Assembly (NCBI GenBank): GCA_013791935.1
Contig: VMSV01000116.1
Location: forward strand, 1 to 47,390
Direction: 5' to 3'
Length of the DNA stretch: 47,390 nucleotides
Origin: Desulfobacteraceae bacterium
Lineage (GTDB): Bacteria > Desulfobacterota > Desulfobacteria > Desulfobacterales > UBA5616
Shown: piece by piece, positions 24,785 to 33,800 of the stretch
Position numbering within the stretch: position 1 is the first letter of the stretch
Layout: the number at the start of each line of letters is the position of its first letter
Notes under the pieces: model-generated
The model's database searches: none
What the model was told of the DNA's origin: nothing
The model's input: the letters and a program-made list of their open reading frames with translations, nothing else
Made by a program: the position numbers and the translations under genes

Positions 24785-26245
24785 ATGTCCGACCAGGAAC
24801 AAGATGATTTGACAGAAGGGGAAGGCCCTAGCTTTGCGGATCTTCTGGATGAATACAGCCCGAACGTAAAAGATCACCTCCAGGTGGGAGACAAGATAAA
24901 GGGGCGAATCATATCCATCAGTAAGGAAACGGTTTTCATCGATACGGGATCCAAAATCGACGGTGCAATTGACATCAAGGAACTCCTGGACGCCGAAGGT
25001 GCTCTGCCTTTTAAGCCGGGGGATAAGCTGGATCTTTATGTCATGGCCGTGGATGAAAGTGAGGTTGTTTTATCCAAAGCGGTTTCAGGGGCCGGTGGCG
25101 CTGCCATTCTCAAGGATGCCTATCGTAGCGCCATTCCTGTGGAGGGAAAGGTCACCGGACCTTGTAAGGGCGGTTTCAATGTGGAAATTATTAAACGAAG
25201 GGCCTTCTGTCCCATGAGCCAAATGGATATCGCTTTTGTGGAAAACCAGGAAAATTATACGGGCAAGACCTTCCCCTTCCTGATTATTCAATATGAGGAA
25301 AACGGAAAAAATATCGTGGTGTCCCGGCGCAAGCTTCTGGAAATGGAAGTAGATGTCCAGAGAAAAGAATTCCTGAAAGGTCTCACAACCGGAAGCATCC
25401 TTGATGGGAAAATTACCCGAATTATGCCCTATGGCGCCTTTGTTCAGATCGGCCCAGGCGTTGAGGGAATGGCGCATATCTCCGAGTTGAGCTGGTCGAA
25501 AATCCAGAAACCCGAAGAGGTTTTGTCCAAGGGCGAGCAGGTCAAAGCCCTGGTTCTGGACATCAAACCCCAGGAAAAGGGGCAGAAAGCCCCCAAAATT
25601 TCCCTTTCCATCAAACAACTGTTCCAAGACCCCTGGCATACCATCGGAGACCAATTCAAGGCCGGGGAAAAAGTAACTGGAAAGGTGACCCGGTGCATGC
25701 CATTCGGTGCTTTTGTGGAGATCGCCCCGGGGATTGAGGGCCTGGTCCACATCAGCGAAATGAGTTACACCCGCAGGATCTTGAAAGCGGAAGACGTGGT
25801 AAAGCCCGGCGAGGAGGTGTCGGTTGTGATCAAAGAGATCGATGCCGCCCACAGAAAAATTGCTTTAAGCCTCAAAGACGCGGACGGAGACCCCTGGGCC
25901 GACGTATTAAATCATTTCAAACCCGGTCAGTCGGTTACGGGGATCATCGAGCAGAAGGCAGATTTCGGACTGTTTGTTCAGCTTTCCGCGGGGATTGTAG
26001 GGCTTTTGCCTAAATCCAGCATCAACCGCTCCCCGGATGCCCAATCCATCGAAAAGCTCAAGCAGGGGGATTCCGTTACCGTTCTCATTGAGAATGTGGA
26101 TACGGCAACCCGTAAAATATCCCTGACCCCTTCCTCTTCAGCGGAGGAAACGCAATGGAAGGAATATTCGGCGGATTCCGGTAATTCCATGGGAGCCCTG
26201 GGTGAAAAGCTTCAGTCCGCCTTTAACCAGAAAAAAGACAAGTAA
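24785..26245 (+). CDS. multi-S1-domain RNA-binding protein (RpsA-like)
   Basis: A 486-residue acidic protein with about five S1 (OB-fold) repeats: ~34-100 (GDKIKGRIISI), ~115-190 (a degenerate repeat, VEGKVTGPCKGGFNVEI), ~202-278 (GKITRIMPYGAFVQI...GMAHISELSW), ~295-368 (GKVTRCMPFGAFVEI...GLVHISEMSY) and ~380-450 (GIIEQKADFGLFVQL). Repeats 3 and 4 keep the full RNA-contact residues; the first and last are weaker. It could be a ribosomal protein S1 paralogue or another mRNA-binding factor; six-repeat RpsA is usually longer. AGGAGG sits nine bases before ATG 24785. A strong terminator follows. Confidence 0.9.
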   Translation: MSDQEQDDLTEGEGPSFADLLDEYSPNVKDHLQVGDKIKGRIISISKETVFIDTGSKIDGAIDIKELLDAEGALPFKPGDKLDLYVMAVDESEVVLSKAVSGAGGAAILKDAYRSAIPVEGKVTGPCKGGFNVEIIKRRAFCPMSQMDIAFVENQENYTGKTFPFLIIQYEENGKNIVVSRRKLLEMEVDVQRKEFLKGLTTGSILDGKITRIMPYGAFVQIGPGVEGMAHISELSWSKIQKPEEVLSKGEQVKALVLDIKPQEKGQKAPKISLSIKQLFQDPWHTIGDQFKAGEKVTGKVTRCMPFGAFVEIAPGIEGLVHISEMSYTRRILKAEDVVKPGEEVSVVIKEIDAAHRKIALSLKDADGDPWADVLNHFKPGQSVTGIIEQKADFGLFVQLSAGIVGLLPKSSINRSPDAQSIEKLKQGDSVTVLIENVDTATRKISLTPSSSAEETQWKEYSADSGNSMGALGEKLQSAFNQKKDK

Positions 26246-26278
26246 TTGGTTTTAAACCGATTTGATATTCTGAAGTTG

Positions 26279-26325
26279 CAAAAAACCCGCCCTGAATGAT
26301 GAACATTCGGGCGGGTTTTTATTTG
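26279..26325 (+). terminator. Rho-independent terminator after the S1-domain gene
   Basis: AAACCCGCCCTGAATG and CATTCGGGCGGGTTT form a stem with a GC-rich base, a small mismatch and a 5-nt loop, followed by TTTTTATTTG. A run of A on the other side makes it usable in both directions, so it may also stop the convergent CGGC gene. Confidence 0.92.
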
Positions 26326-26376
26326 ACGCAATGGCAGTATCAACCATGGGGAAAGTCACTCATCCATGATAAGCCA

Positions 26377-26742
26377 TCAGGCAAAAATGTTGTCCGGTTT
26401 ATAGGGATGAGTGCCTTCGATCACCTCGATGCCAGCTTTGGCTTTGATTTTCTTGATGATGATTTCGGCGTGGGGACAATGATCGGTAAGGCAAGGCCCG
26501 ATGTGTATTTTGGTTGGTTTTTCGTTCATGGGCTTGTTCCATAGATTGACCTGGGCCAGGCGTGTTACGATGGCAGCTCCGGGGCAATCCCCGCAGCTTA
26601 GAAGTCCCATGACCTGGGAATCCTGGTCTTTGTATCGGCTGAACTCCCCTTCCCGCCGGTTGAATCCAACAAGGCAGCGTGAACAGCCGATGCACACATC
26701 ATCCATGGCCCGCTTGCAGCCCACAATTAAAATTTTTTCCAT
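26377..26742 (-). CDS. CGGC-domain cysteine-rich protein
   Basis: A 121-residue protein with three cysteine clusters: CIGCSRCLVG near the N-terminus, LLSCGDCPGAAIV in the middle and IGPCLTDHCPHAEII towards the end. That arrangement is the CGGC domain, thought to bind metal or an iron-sulfur cluster; its function is unknown. It is the last gene of the Orange-Protein-like run (minus strand), 57 nt after the receiver-like gene. The position suggests an accessory role in handling the cluster or metal in that system. Confidence 0.85.
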   Translation of the reverse strand: MEKILIVGCKRAMDDVCIGCSRCLVGFNRREGEFSRYKDQDSQVMGLLSCGDCPGAAIVTRLAQVNLWNKPMNEKPTKIHIGPCLTDHCPHAEIIIKKIKAKAGIEVIEGTHPYKPDNIFA

Positions 26743-26799
26743 ATTTACGCCCTCTCACGGATCGGCAGGGACAAAGGCCTGCCGTTATGGTTGTTCCTT

Positions 26800-27183
26800 T
26801 TAAGATTCATTCATGATCTGGCCAAGCTGCCGGAGCAATTGCCTTGCATGCCCGGAATCCGGCTTTGAAGGCAAGTGGGCCAGAATTCCCAGGCCTTCAC
26901 TTTGCTCATGGAAGAGGGCCTCATCCATGTCGCTGAGGATGGCTGTATAAATAAAGGCGTTTGCTTTAAGAAGCTCTCTTGCCAAGTCAAGACCGGATTC
27001 CTTCGCCGTGGAACCGTCGATGACGACCAGGGCAGGCTCTTGCGCTGAAGCGGTTTTCAAGGCTTCTTCCGGTGTTTCAACCTGGTTCAGATTGATATTA
27101 TTATCCGATCGAAGCCCTTGAATAAACCCTTCCAGTTCTTCCCTTCTGGAAGAGACCAGAAGAATAACGGGTTTTGTGTTCAT
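26800..27183 (-). CDS. degenerate receiver-like protein in the Orange-Protein-like cluster
   Basis: A 127-residue single-domain protein with the receiver fold pattern: an N-terminal strand VILLVSS, ALVVIDGS with a possible phospho-acceptor Asp, YTAILSDMDE and LAHLPSKP. The acidic pocket normally formed by two or three Asp/Glu after the first strand is SSRREE here, so Mg2+ binding and phosphorylation are doubtful. It may act as a pseudo-receiver in protein contacts. It lies between the NifX-like and CGGC genes, all minus strand, with 30- and 57-nt gaps, hence probably one transcript. Confidence 0.75.
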   Translation of the reverse strand: MNTKPVILLVSSRREELEGFIQGLRSDNNINLNQVETPEEALKTASAQEPALVVIDGSTAKESGLDLARELLKANAFIYTAILSDMDEALFHEQSEGLGILAHLPSKPDSGHARQLLRQLGQIMNES

Positions 27184-27213
27184 GATCCCACCACTCCAAT
27201 AGGGGTTCAGCGA

Positions 27214-27597
27214 TTAATGCCCGCCGCCACCTCCGCACGTGTGTTCCTGGCTGAACTGCGTCAATCTGCCTTCGATGGCCGCCTGGACAGCGTCTCCCAC
27301 GGTACGGGTTTCTCCGCCATAATATACCTTGATGCCCACCTGGTTGAATCCCATGAGGGGCCTGAATCCCATGCCTCCGGCAATGAGGTGCTGGACCCCT
27401 TTACCTGCAAGGTATTGAACCGGTGCCATGCACCCTCCCTGCTGGTGGGGAATATTGGGGATGACCGATACTTCGCCGATGACTCCCTCTTCCACGCTCA
27501 CCAGGGTGTACATGTCGCAATGTCCGAAATGGGCGCCGATGGACGCCTCCAAACCTCCGGGATTTTCAGAGGGTACTGCTATTAATAATTTGTTCAC
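27214..27597 (-). CDS. NifX/Orange-Protein-like metal-cluster-binding protein
   Basis: A 127-residue protein of the dinitrogenase iron-molybdenum cofactor-binding family (MTH1175-like): LLIAVPSENPGGLEASIGAHFGHCDMY at the start, YLAGKGVQHLIAGGMGFRP in the middle and a Cys-Gly-rich tail HTCGGGGGH that may bind metal. The Desulfovibrio Orange Protein belongs to this family and binds an unusual Mo-Cu sulfide cluster; whether this copy binds one is unknown. GTG at 27597 has AGGAGG five bases upstream and overlaps the preceding ATPase gene by 32 nt, indicating translational coupling. Confidence 0.9.
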   Translation of the reverse strand: MNKLLIAVPSENPGGLEASIGAHFGHCDMYTLVSVEEGVIGEVSVIPNIPHQQGGCMAPVQYLAGKGVQHLIAGGMGFRPLMGFNQVGIKVYYGGETRTVGDAVQAAIEGRLTQFSQEHTCGGGGGH

Positions 27598-28495
27598 GAT
27601 TCCTCCTAACTTTATTGGTTTTTGTTGATTCTGCGATGGAAACCACCCTTTCCCAGGCAGCTTTCAATGCCCGGGTGGTTTCACTTTCCATATATTCTGT
27701 CAGGGCTTGGCCCTGGACCATGGCGTTGACGAACCGTCGATCGAAGGGCAGTTCACCTGCCACAGACAGATTCTTCTCATGACAAAACATCCGGACATCC
27801 CTTGCCATTTGCTCATGGAGATCCTGTTTGTTTATGATCACGGCAACGGGCAAGGAAAAATGGTTGCACAACTCCACGGCCCGAATGAGGTCATGAAGCC
27901 CGGAAGGTGTGGGTTCGGTGACGATTACGGCCAGATCCTGGCCTGAAATGGAGCTGATGACAGGGCATCCAATACCGGGAGGGCCGTCTGAAATGACAAG
28001 GTCCGCTCCTTTGGATTCCGCCAGGTTTTTGGCCTCCTTTCTCAGCAGGGCCACCAGTTTTCCGGAATTTTCCTCTCCGGGGTAGAGTTGGGCATGAACC
28101 AGCGGACCGAAACGGGTATGAGAGATATGCCACTCTCCGCAGGGCTGGGACTCAAAGGTGATGGCTTTTTCCGGGCAGAAGGCGACACAGACCCCGCAGC
28201 CTTCACACCGAAGGGGGTTCACACGGAATTTGCCCTCATCGGAATCCAGGGCTTCAAACTGGCACATTTCCCGGCACTGACCGCAAGCGGAGCATTTCTC
28301 CTCAAGAATGGCAGCTTTAAACCCGCCAACAAAAGGTGTTGCCGGCGACGGGTCCGGCTGAAGCAACAGATGGAGGTCCGGGGCATCCACATCCAGATCG
28401 CAGAGGATGGAATTCCGGCTCAGGTGGGCAAAGGCTGCCGTGATGGACGTTTTTCCGGTGCCCCCTTTGCCGCTGATGATGAGGATTTCACGCAT
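27566..28495 (-). CDS. MinD/Mrp-family ATPase with inserted ferredoxin domain (second copy)
   Basis: A 309-residue P-loop ATPase: Walker A with the deviant lysine GKGGTGKTS near residue 9, switch/Walker B VISDGPPGIGCPV, and an inserted two-cluster ferredoxin (CSACGQCREMCQF and CEGCGVCVAFCPE) between the P-loop and the rest. Such proteins pair in the Orange-Protein complex of Desulfovibrio and are thought to move or insert clusters at ATP cost. It overlaps the first ATPase gene by 8 nt and the NifX-like gene by 32 nt, an unusually tight arrangement. Compared with the first copy its C-terminal part is longer. Confidence 0.94.
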   Translation of the reverse strand: MREILIISGKGGTGKTSITAAFAHLSRNSILCDLDVDAPDLHLLLQPDPSPATPFVGGFKAAILEEKCSACGQCREMCQFEALDSDEGKFRVNPLRCEGCGVCVAFCPEKAITFESQPCGEWHISHTRFGPLVHAQLYPGEENSGKLVALLRKEAKNLAESKGADLVISDGPPGIGCPVISSISGQDLAVIVTEPTPSGLHDLIRAVELCNHFSLPVAVIINKQDLHEQMARDVRMFCHEKNLSVAGELPFDRRFVNAMVQGQALTEYMESETTRALKAAWERVVSIAESTKTNKVRRNREQIINSSTL

Positions 28496-29369
28496 GGCGG
28501 ACCTCCTTCAAAGAAGCTCCGTATTCTTGAATCAACCGGGCCAGGTCCTTGAAAACCTTTTCCATGCGAAGGGAACTTTGCGAAATGATTTGGCCTGCAG
28601 CATAGTCCCGGGCGATGGTGCGATCGAAGGGGATTTCAGCTAAAATCGGAAGATTCTCCTCTTTGCAGAACTGGTAAACCTCATCATTGCCCAGTCCGGC
28701 GCGGTTCACCACCACGCACATGGGTTTGTCCATGGAAGAAAAGGCCTTGTGGGCCAGGCGCAAATCAAATACTCCAAAGGGAGTGGGTTCTGTCACGAGA
28801 ACAATGATATCGCTGTCCATGACTGCGTTCACTGCCGGGCAACTTACCCCCGGGGGTGCGTCAAAGAGCAGATCCGGCGGTGAATTCAGAAATCGGGCGT
28901 CTTCATGAACCTGATGGATCACTTGGCGTATCAGGGGCGGACTCATGGCCTCTCCCACGCGCAAACGGCCCATGACAAACCCGGCAGATCCGGCGGTTCC
29001 CCAGGAAATTTCCCCGAGGATTCTGTGGCCCCGGGAAATAGCCCCCTCGGGGCACACCCTCATGCATCCCCCACAACCGTGGCACATATCAGGAAAGGTA
29101 AGAATGGCTTTGTTTAAAACCGCGATGGCCTTGAACTGGCAGAATTCCGAGCATTTCCGGCAATAGGTGCATAGGTCCTTGGTGATTTCGGGGATCTCCA
29201 TCAACGCTTCGCGGGAGCCCCGAAGAACCGGATTCAGGAATAGATGCAGATTGGGCTCCTCCACATCCAGGTCCACGGCGGTGACCGGGCGACCCCAGAT
29301 GGCCGCAAGGGAACTGGTCACCATGGTTTTCCCGGTGCCGCCTTTTCCGCTTGCAATGGAAATCTTCAT
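28488..29369 (-). CDS. MinD/Mrp-family ATPase with inserted ferredoxin domain (first copy)
   Basis: A 293-residue paralogue of the neighbouring ATPase: Walker A GKGGTGKTM near residue 8, switch I VDLDVEEPNLHLFL, an inserted ferredoxin (CTYCRKCSEFCQF, CHGCGGCMRVCPE) and Walker B LLFDAPPGVSCP, followed by VTEPTPFGVFDLRLA. The two copies probably form a heterodimer, as in DVU2103/DVU2104 of Desulfovibrio (name recalled). It overlaps the DUF134-NifX gene by four bases (ATGA), so the whole run is translationally coupled. Confidence 0.94.
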   Translation of the reverse strand: MKISIASGKGGTGKTMVTSSLAAIWGRPVTAVDLDVEEPNLHLFLNPVLRGSREALMEIPEITKDLCTYCRKCSEFCQFKAIAVLNKAILTFPDMCHGCGGCMRVCPEGAISRGHRILGEISWGTAGSAGFVMGRLRVGEAMSPPLIRQVIHQVHEDARFLNSPPDLLFDAPPGVSCPAVNAVMDSDIIVLVTEPTPFGVFDLRLAHKAFSSMDKPMCVVVNRAGLGNDEVYQFCKEENLPILAEIPFDRTIARDYAAGQIISQSSLRMEKVFKDLARLIQEYGASLKEVRHA

Positions 29370-30133
29370 TTGCCCATTCCTTTGGCCTCGGAAGGTTCTG
29401 CCCAGGAAACCTGGCCTTTATTATACTGTTGCACAGCTTCCCGAACCGTCATATTTTCCAGGTTTTGGGCAATTTTAATGCCTGCGGCAGAAAGGGCGGC
29501 AAAGGCCTTTGGGCCTACATAGCCTGTCAATACAGCTCCGGCACCGGTATTTGCCAAGGTTTCCGCGGCCTGAATTCCGGCTCCCCGGGATCTTGCCTGG
29601 GCAGCTCCGTTTTCAACATAGCTGAATTCCAGGGTTTCCGGGTCCACTACGATGAACCCCGCCGCGCGGCCGAAACGCGGATCCACCAGATCATCCAGGG
29701 TTGGTCCGTCACTGGTTACGGCTATCTTTTTCATGGTTAAGTTCTCCTTTGTATCCGCATGCCCTGGTTCAGGGCGGTTTTGGATCATCATTGCGCCAGC
29801 CTTTGAAGGTGTAAACCCCGGTTGTTTTTCATTCTCACCCGGGCGATTGTGCTCGCCGCCGCGAATGATTTTCAACGCCAGACCCCCCACGATGGCTTTT
29901 GCCACCGCATACCTTGCGGAAGAGAGAATTCTACCGAAGGTCTGGCGGGATATGTTCATCTGTTGCGCTGCTTCCTCGTGGCTGAGCTCGTTGAGATCCG
30001 CCAGACGAATGGCCTCGAAACCATCCAGGGGCAGATAGACTTCTGCCAAGTCCCGCATGGGAACCCCCTTGGGTTTGAAATAGGTCACATTCGGGGTTTC
30101 ATTGATCATCCTGCATTTGCGCTGTCTGGGCAT
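29366..30133 (-). CDS. DUF134 helix-turn-helix protein fused to a NifX-like domain
   Basis: A 255-residue two-domain protein. Residues 1-100 form the DUF134 DNA-binding domain: MPRQRKCRMI, YLPLDGFEAIRLADLNELSHEEAAQQMNISRQTFGRILSSARYAVAKAI. A ~35-residue linker leads to a NifX/MTH1175 domain from about residue 133 (MKKIAVTSDGPTLDDLVDPRFGRAAGFIVVD to the end). It could link cluster status to gene control. It is the first gene of the Orange-Protein-like unit, and a 16-bp palindrome lies 24 nt before its start. An internal ATG at the NifX domain start could also give a shorter product, but I see no strong ribosome site to prove it. Confidence 0.92.
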   Translation of the reverse strand: MPRQRKCRMINETPNVTYFKPKGVPMRDLAEVYLPLDGFEAIRLADLNELSHEEAAQQMNISRQTFGRILSSARYAVAKAIVGGLALKIIRGGEHNRPGENEKQPGFTPSKAGAMMIQNRPEPGHADTKENLTMKKIAVTSDGPTLDDLVDPRFGRAAGFIVVDPETLEFSYVENGAAQARSRGAGIQAAETLANTGAGAVLTGYVGPKAFAALSAAGIKIAQNLENMTVREAVQQYNKGQVSWAEPSEAKGMGK

Positions 30134-30156
30134 TTTACACCAAATTTAGTTTTATT

Positions 30157-30172
30157 TTGAGCGTACGCTTAA
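30157..30172. promoter_or_regulatory. near-perfect 16-bp palindrome, candidate DUF134 operator
   Basis: TTGAGCGTACGCTTAA has seven of eight base pairs symmetric, with the core AGCGTACGCT a perfect 10-bp palindrome. It lies immediately after a predicted -10 element on the minus strand, overlapping the expected transcription start of the DUF134-NifX gene. This position suits a repressor that blocks polymerase, and the DUF134 helix-turn-helix proteins encoded on either side are the natural candidates. Confidence 0.5.
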
Positions 30173-30175
30173 TTC

Positions 30176-30203
30176 ATTTATGGTGGATTATCGTAGAAGT
30201 CAA
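30176..30203 (-). promoter_or_regulatory. putative sigma-70-type promoter of the Orange-Protein-like unit
   Basis: On the minus strand TTGACT (plus-strand AGTCAA at 30198-30203) and ATAAAT (plus-strand ATTTAT at 30176-30181) lie 16 nt apart, matching the -35 and -10 consensus moderately well. The 16-bp palindrome follows directly. The site is the only good match in the 96 nt before the first gene. Confidence 0.4.
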
Positions 30204-30229
30204 GAAAAAGAGCATAGGCCCATTAAAGA

Positions 30230-30646
30230 TTATTCCGGGTTTTTGAGGTTTTCCTGAAGGCTCTGGTCATGGCCAGCCTGAATTCCATTCCAGTCGCCGC
30301 ATCCCTGTTTGCGCCTTCTGCGGCAGTCGTCATGGCCGATGTCCGGCAATTCCTCAGAAATATTAAAATTTCCACCGTCGATATGAATGGCCCAGCCGTT
30401 TGAAAGAGCCTTGGCCACGATCTGGCGGGCTTCATTGAGAATTCTTGAGAAGGTCGGGCGTGAAACCCCCATGATTTCAGAAGCCTTGGCGTGGTCAATG
30501 GCTTCGGCGTCTGCAAGCCGCATAGCTTCCAGCCCGTCCACCGGCAGGCTGAGACCGTTTAGCCCTTCCAGGGGTGCCCCCCTGGGGTTGTAAAAAGTAT
30601 GAAGAGGCAGCTGTCCCACTCGCCTGCATTTTTTGGGTCTCGGCAT
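30230..30646 (-). CDS. DUF134 family DNA-binding protein
   Basis: A 138-residue stand-alone DUF134 protein: MPRPKKCRRVG, FYNPRGAPLEGL, LPVDGLEAMRLADAEAIDHAKASEIMGVSRPTFSRILNEARQIVAKAL. A Zn/metal-like segment (HDDCRRRRKQGC) and a charged tail finish it. ATG at 30646 has AAAGGAG five bases upstream. Its stop is 96 nt before the DUF134-NifX gene start on the same strand. Two DUF134 proteins side by side suggest a regulatory pair controlling the Orange-Protein-like unit; which one binds the palindrome is unknown. Confidence 0.9.
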   Translation of the reverse strand: MPRPKKCRRVGQLPLHTFYNPRGAPLEGLNGLSLPVDGLEAMRLADAEAIDHAKASEIMGVSRPTFSRILNEARQIVAKALSNGWAIHIDGGNFNISEELPDIGHDDCRRRRKQGCGDWNGIQAGHDQSLQENLKNPE

Positions 30647-30837
30647 AAGGTCTCCTTTCAAGTTATGAAATAATGTTCATTAATAAGGGTAAAAAACATG
30701 GATGTCAAGTCGAATAAACCGGGGAAAAAACAGATGGATCCACACCCCTTAACGATAGGGGGCTGGGGCGAGGGGGAATAAAAGTAGACTCAATGCCATC
30801 GGATGTGGCGTATGGGTCGGCCTTGTTATTCCATATA

Positions 30838-33800
30838 TCATCCCCTCTGCCGTTTTGAGTGATGTTTTTCTATGAAAGCATGAAGAATGGCGTACATGAC
30901 AGGCACAACTATCAGGGTCAGAACCGTCCCCATGAGCAGTCCGCCGATTACTGTCCTGGCCATGGGGGCCCAGTTTTCCCCGCTTTCTCCCAGACCCAGG
31001 GACAGGGGAACCATGGCCAGGATGGTGGTTAGTGCGGTCATGAGTACCGGTCTTAAACGGGCCTTCCCTGCTTCACAAATGGCTTCTTTCAGCTCCAGGC
31101 CTTTTATCCGTAGCTGGTTGGCATAATCCACCAGCACAATGCCGTTGTTTACGATGATTCCCACCAACATGATGACTCCGATGAGGGACATGACCGACAG
31201 GGTGGTGCCTGTGAGAAACAGAGCAAGCCCCACACCGATGATGGATAAGGGAATGGTGAACATAATCACAAAAGGATCCAGAAGGGATTCAAATTGGGAT
31301 GCCATGACCATGTAGGTGAGGGCCATGGCCACCAGAAAGGCTATGGCAAGATATCGAAAGGAGTCCGCCATGTCTTCGGCCATGCCTCCGATTTCAACCC
31401 GGAAATCATTGGGAACAATGAGGGATTTCAAAGCCTCTGTGACCTCATCGGTGGTGGTTTTAAGATCCCGGCCGGAAACATCCACCGCCACAGTGACTTT
31501 TCTTTCCTGGTCTTCCCGAAGGATTTCAGCGGGTGCGGCCCCGTAAGTGATGCGGGCCACCGCCCGAAGGGGAATCTGCCGTCCCCCGGGGGTCATCAAC
31601 AGGATGTTTTCAATGTCTGATTTGTTTTCTCGGGCCTCTTTTTTCAGCTGAACCCGGATATCGAATTCATCTCCGCCTTCCCGGTATCTTGTGGCCACAG
31701 TGCCCAACATGCAGGTGTTGATTGTCTGGCCGATCTGGGTGGTGGACAGGCCCAAATCCGCCACCCGCTGCCGATCCAGTTCGATCTTCAGCTCCGGCAT
31801 TTCCGCTTTTATGGAAATTTCCGTGTTGACAATGCCTTGGATTCCTTTAATTTTATCCGTAATGGTGTTGGCCAGGGCTTTAGCGATTTCAAAATCATGG
31901 CCGAAGATTTCAATATCAATATCGCTCCCCCCGAACAGGGATGCAGCACCTCTGTCCTCAAAGGCCACCTTGAGATCCGGAATCCGGTCCACTCTTCCCC
32001 GAAGGTCATCTTCAATCTCACTCATGCTTCTTTTCCGGTCTTTTTTCTTTTTCAGGCGGATCATGGCGTCCCCTTCGTTGGACCCCTGGCTGGCAAAGGC
32101 GGCAAACATGCCCTCCCCCTGTCCGAAGCTGGTGTAGATGACCTCGGATTCCGGTACATGCTTCATCAGCAAATCGCTTAATTCAAGAACGGTTTTTTCC
32201 ATGGATTCCAAGCTGATGCCGGCGGAGCGATCCAGGGTCATTTGAACCACGCCCATATCGCTTCTGGGAATAAACTCCCCCCCTCTGACAGAAAGGAGAT
32301 AAATCGAAAGCAATAGAACCAGGAAGGTGGAAATCAATAAAACTGCCTTATGGGTTAGAGACCATTTCAAAACCCGGATATAGAAAAATTGCATCTTTTC
32401 CACGGCACGTCCCAGGCTGTTTCCGACGCGTTTCAGCCCGGGGAACTTTTTATCGGACTCAACCGTATCCTTGAGTAACCTTGAAGCCAGGAGGGGGACC
32501 AGGGTGAGGGCGATGATCAGCGAGGCGCCCAGGGAAACACAGATGGTGATCACCATGTCCTTGAACAGTTCTCCGGCAATACCGGGTACGAAAAGAACAG
32601 GAACAAAAACCGCTACTGTGGTCAGTGTGGATGCGGTGATGGCCATGGCCACTTCCCGGGCTCCTTCATCCGCTGCGACTCGGGGAGCTTCTCCCTGTTC
32701 CCTGTGGCGATAAATGCTTTCCAGCACCACGATGGAGTTGTCCACCAGCATACCCACCGCAAGGGCCAGCCCTGCCATGGAGATCATGTTCAGGGTGATT
32801 CCGGCTTGGTCCATCACCGCAAAGGTCACCAGCATGGAGATGGGAATGGAGATCCCGATGATGATGGAGCTGCGGATACTGCGGAGGAAGAAGAGCAGGA
32901 CAAGGACGGTCAGCAGAATCGCCTGAACCGCGGTATTGCTGAGATTTGACATGGATCGGTTGATGAAGGTCGCCTGGTCGAAAACCGTGTCAACGGTAAC
33001 CCCTTTGGGGATTTCATTGAGGATTTGAGGAAGTTGTTCCCGGACTTTATTGGAGACATTGAGGGTGTTTGCATCCGATTGCCTCTGGACCATCAGGATC
33101 ACGGCAGGCGCCCCATTGGTCCAGACCCGCTGGCGCTGCTCCGTGAACCCGTCTACGACATCCGCCACATCTTTGATGCGCAGCACCGAGCCCTCCATCA
33201 CCGCGATGGCTGTTTCCTCAATTTCCTCAATGGATCGGTATTCCCCCAGGGTTTGAATGGTGAATTCCCTTTCCTTGTCTTCGATCCATCCCGAAGGAAG
33301 TTGCATATTGTTCATTCTCAGGGCATTCTGAACCTGGGCAATGGATGCATGATGGGCGTGGAGGCGGACCGGGTCCACCAAGACCTTGATTTCCCGCTTC
33401 AGCCCCCCCATGGTGGCGGCGGAAGCCACTCCCGGAATTCGTTCCAGCCGGGGTTCGATTTCAATTTCCGATATTCTGCGTAGTTCGGCCATGCCGTGAA
33501 CTTTTGAGCCAACGGTGAAAAAAATGATGGGTTGCATGGAGGGGTCAAAGGAAAAAACCATGGGATCCGTGGTGTCATCCGGAAGCGTTTCGTCAACAAA
33601 ATCCAAAACGTTCCGAACGTCGGTCTCGGCCTGATTCATATCCGTTCCCCAATCGAATTCAAGCATAATCAGGGACAGACCCTGGCGGGAATTGGAGGTG
33701 ATGGTTTTTACATTCTTCACCGAGGCTACCACTTCTTCGATGGGCCGGGTGACGACATTCTCCATATCAAAGGGGCCCACTCCCGTATACTGGGTGATGA

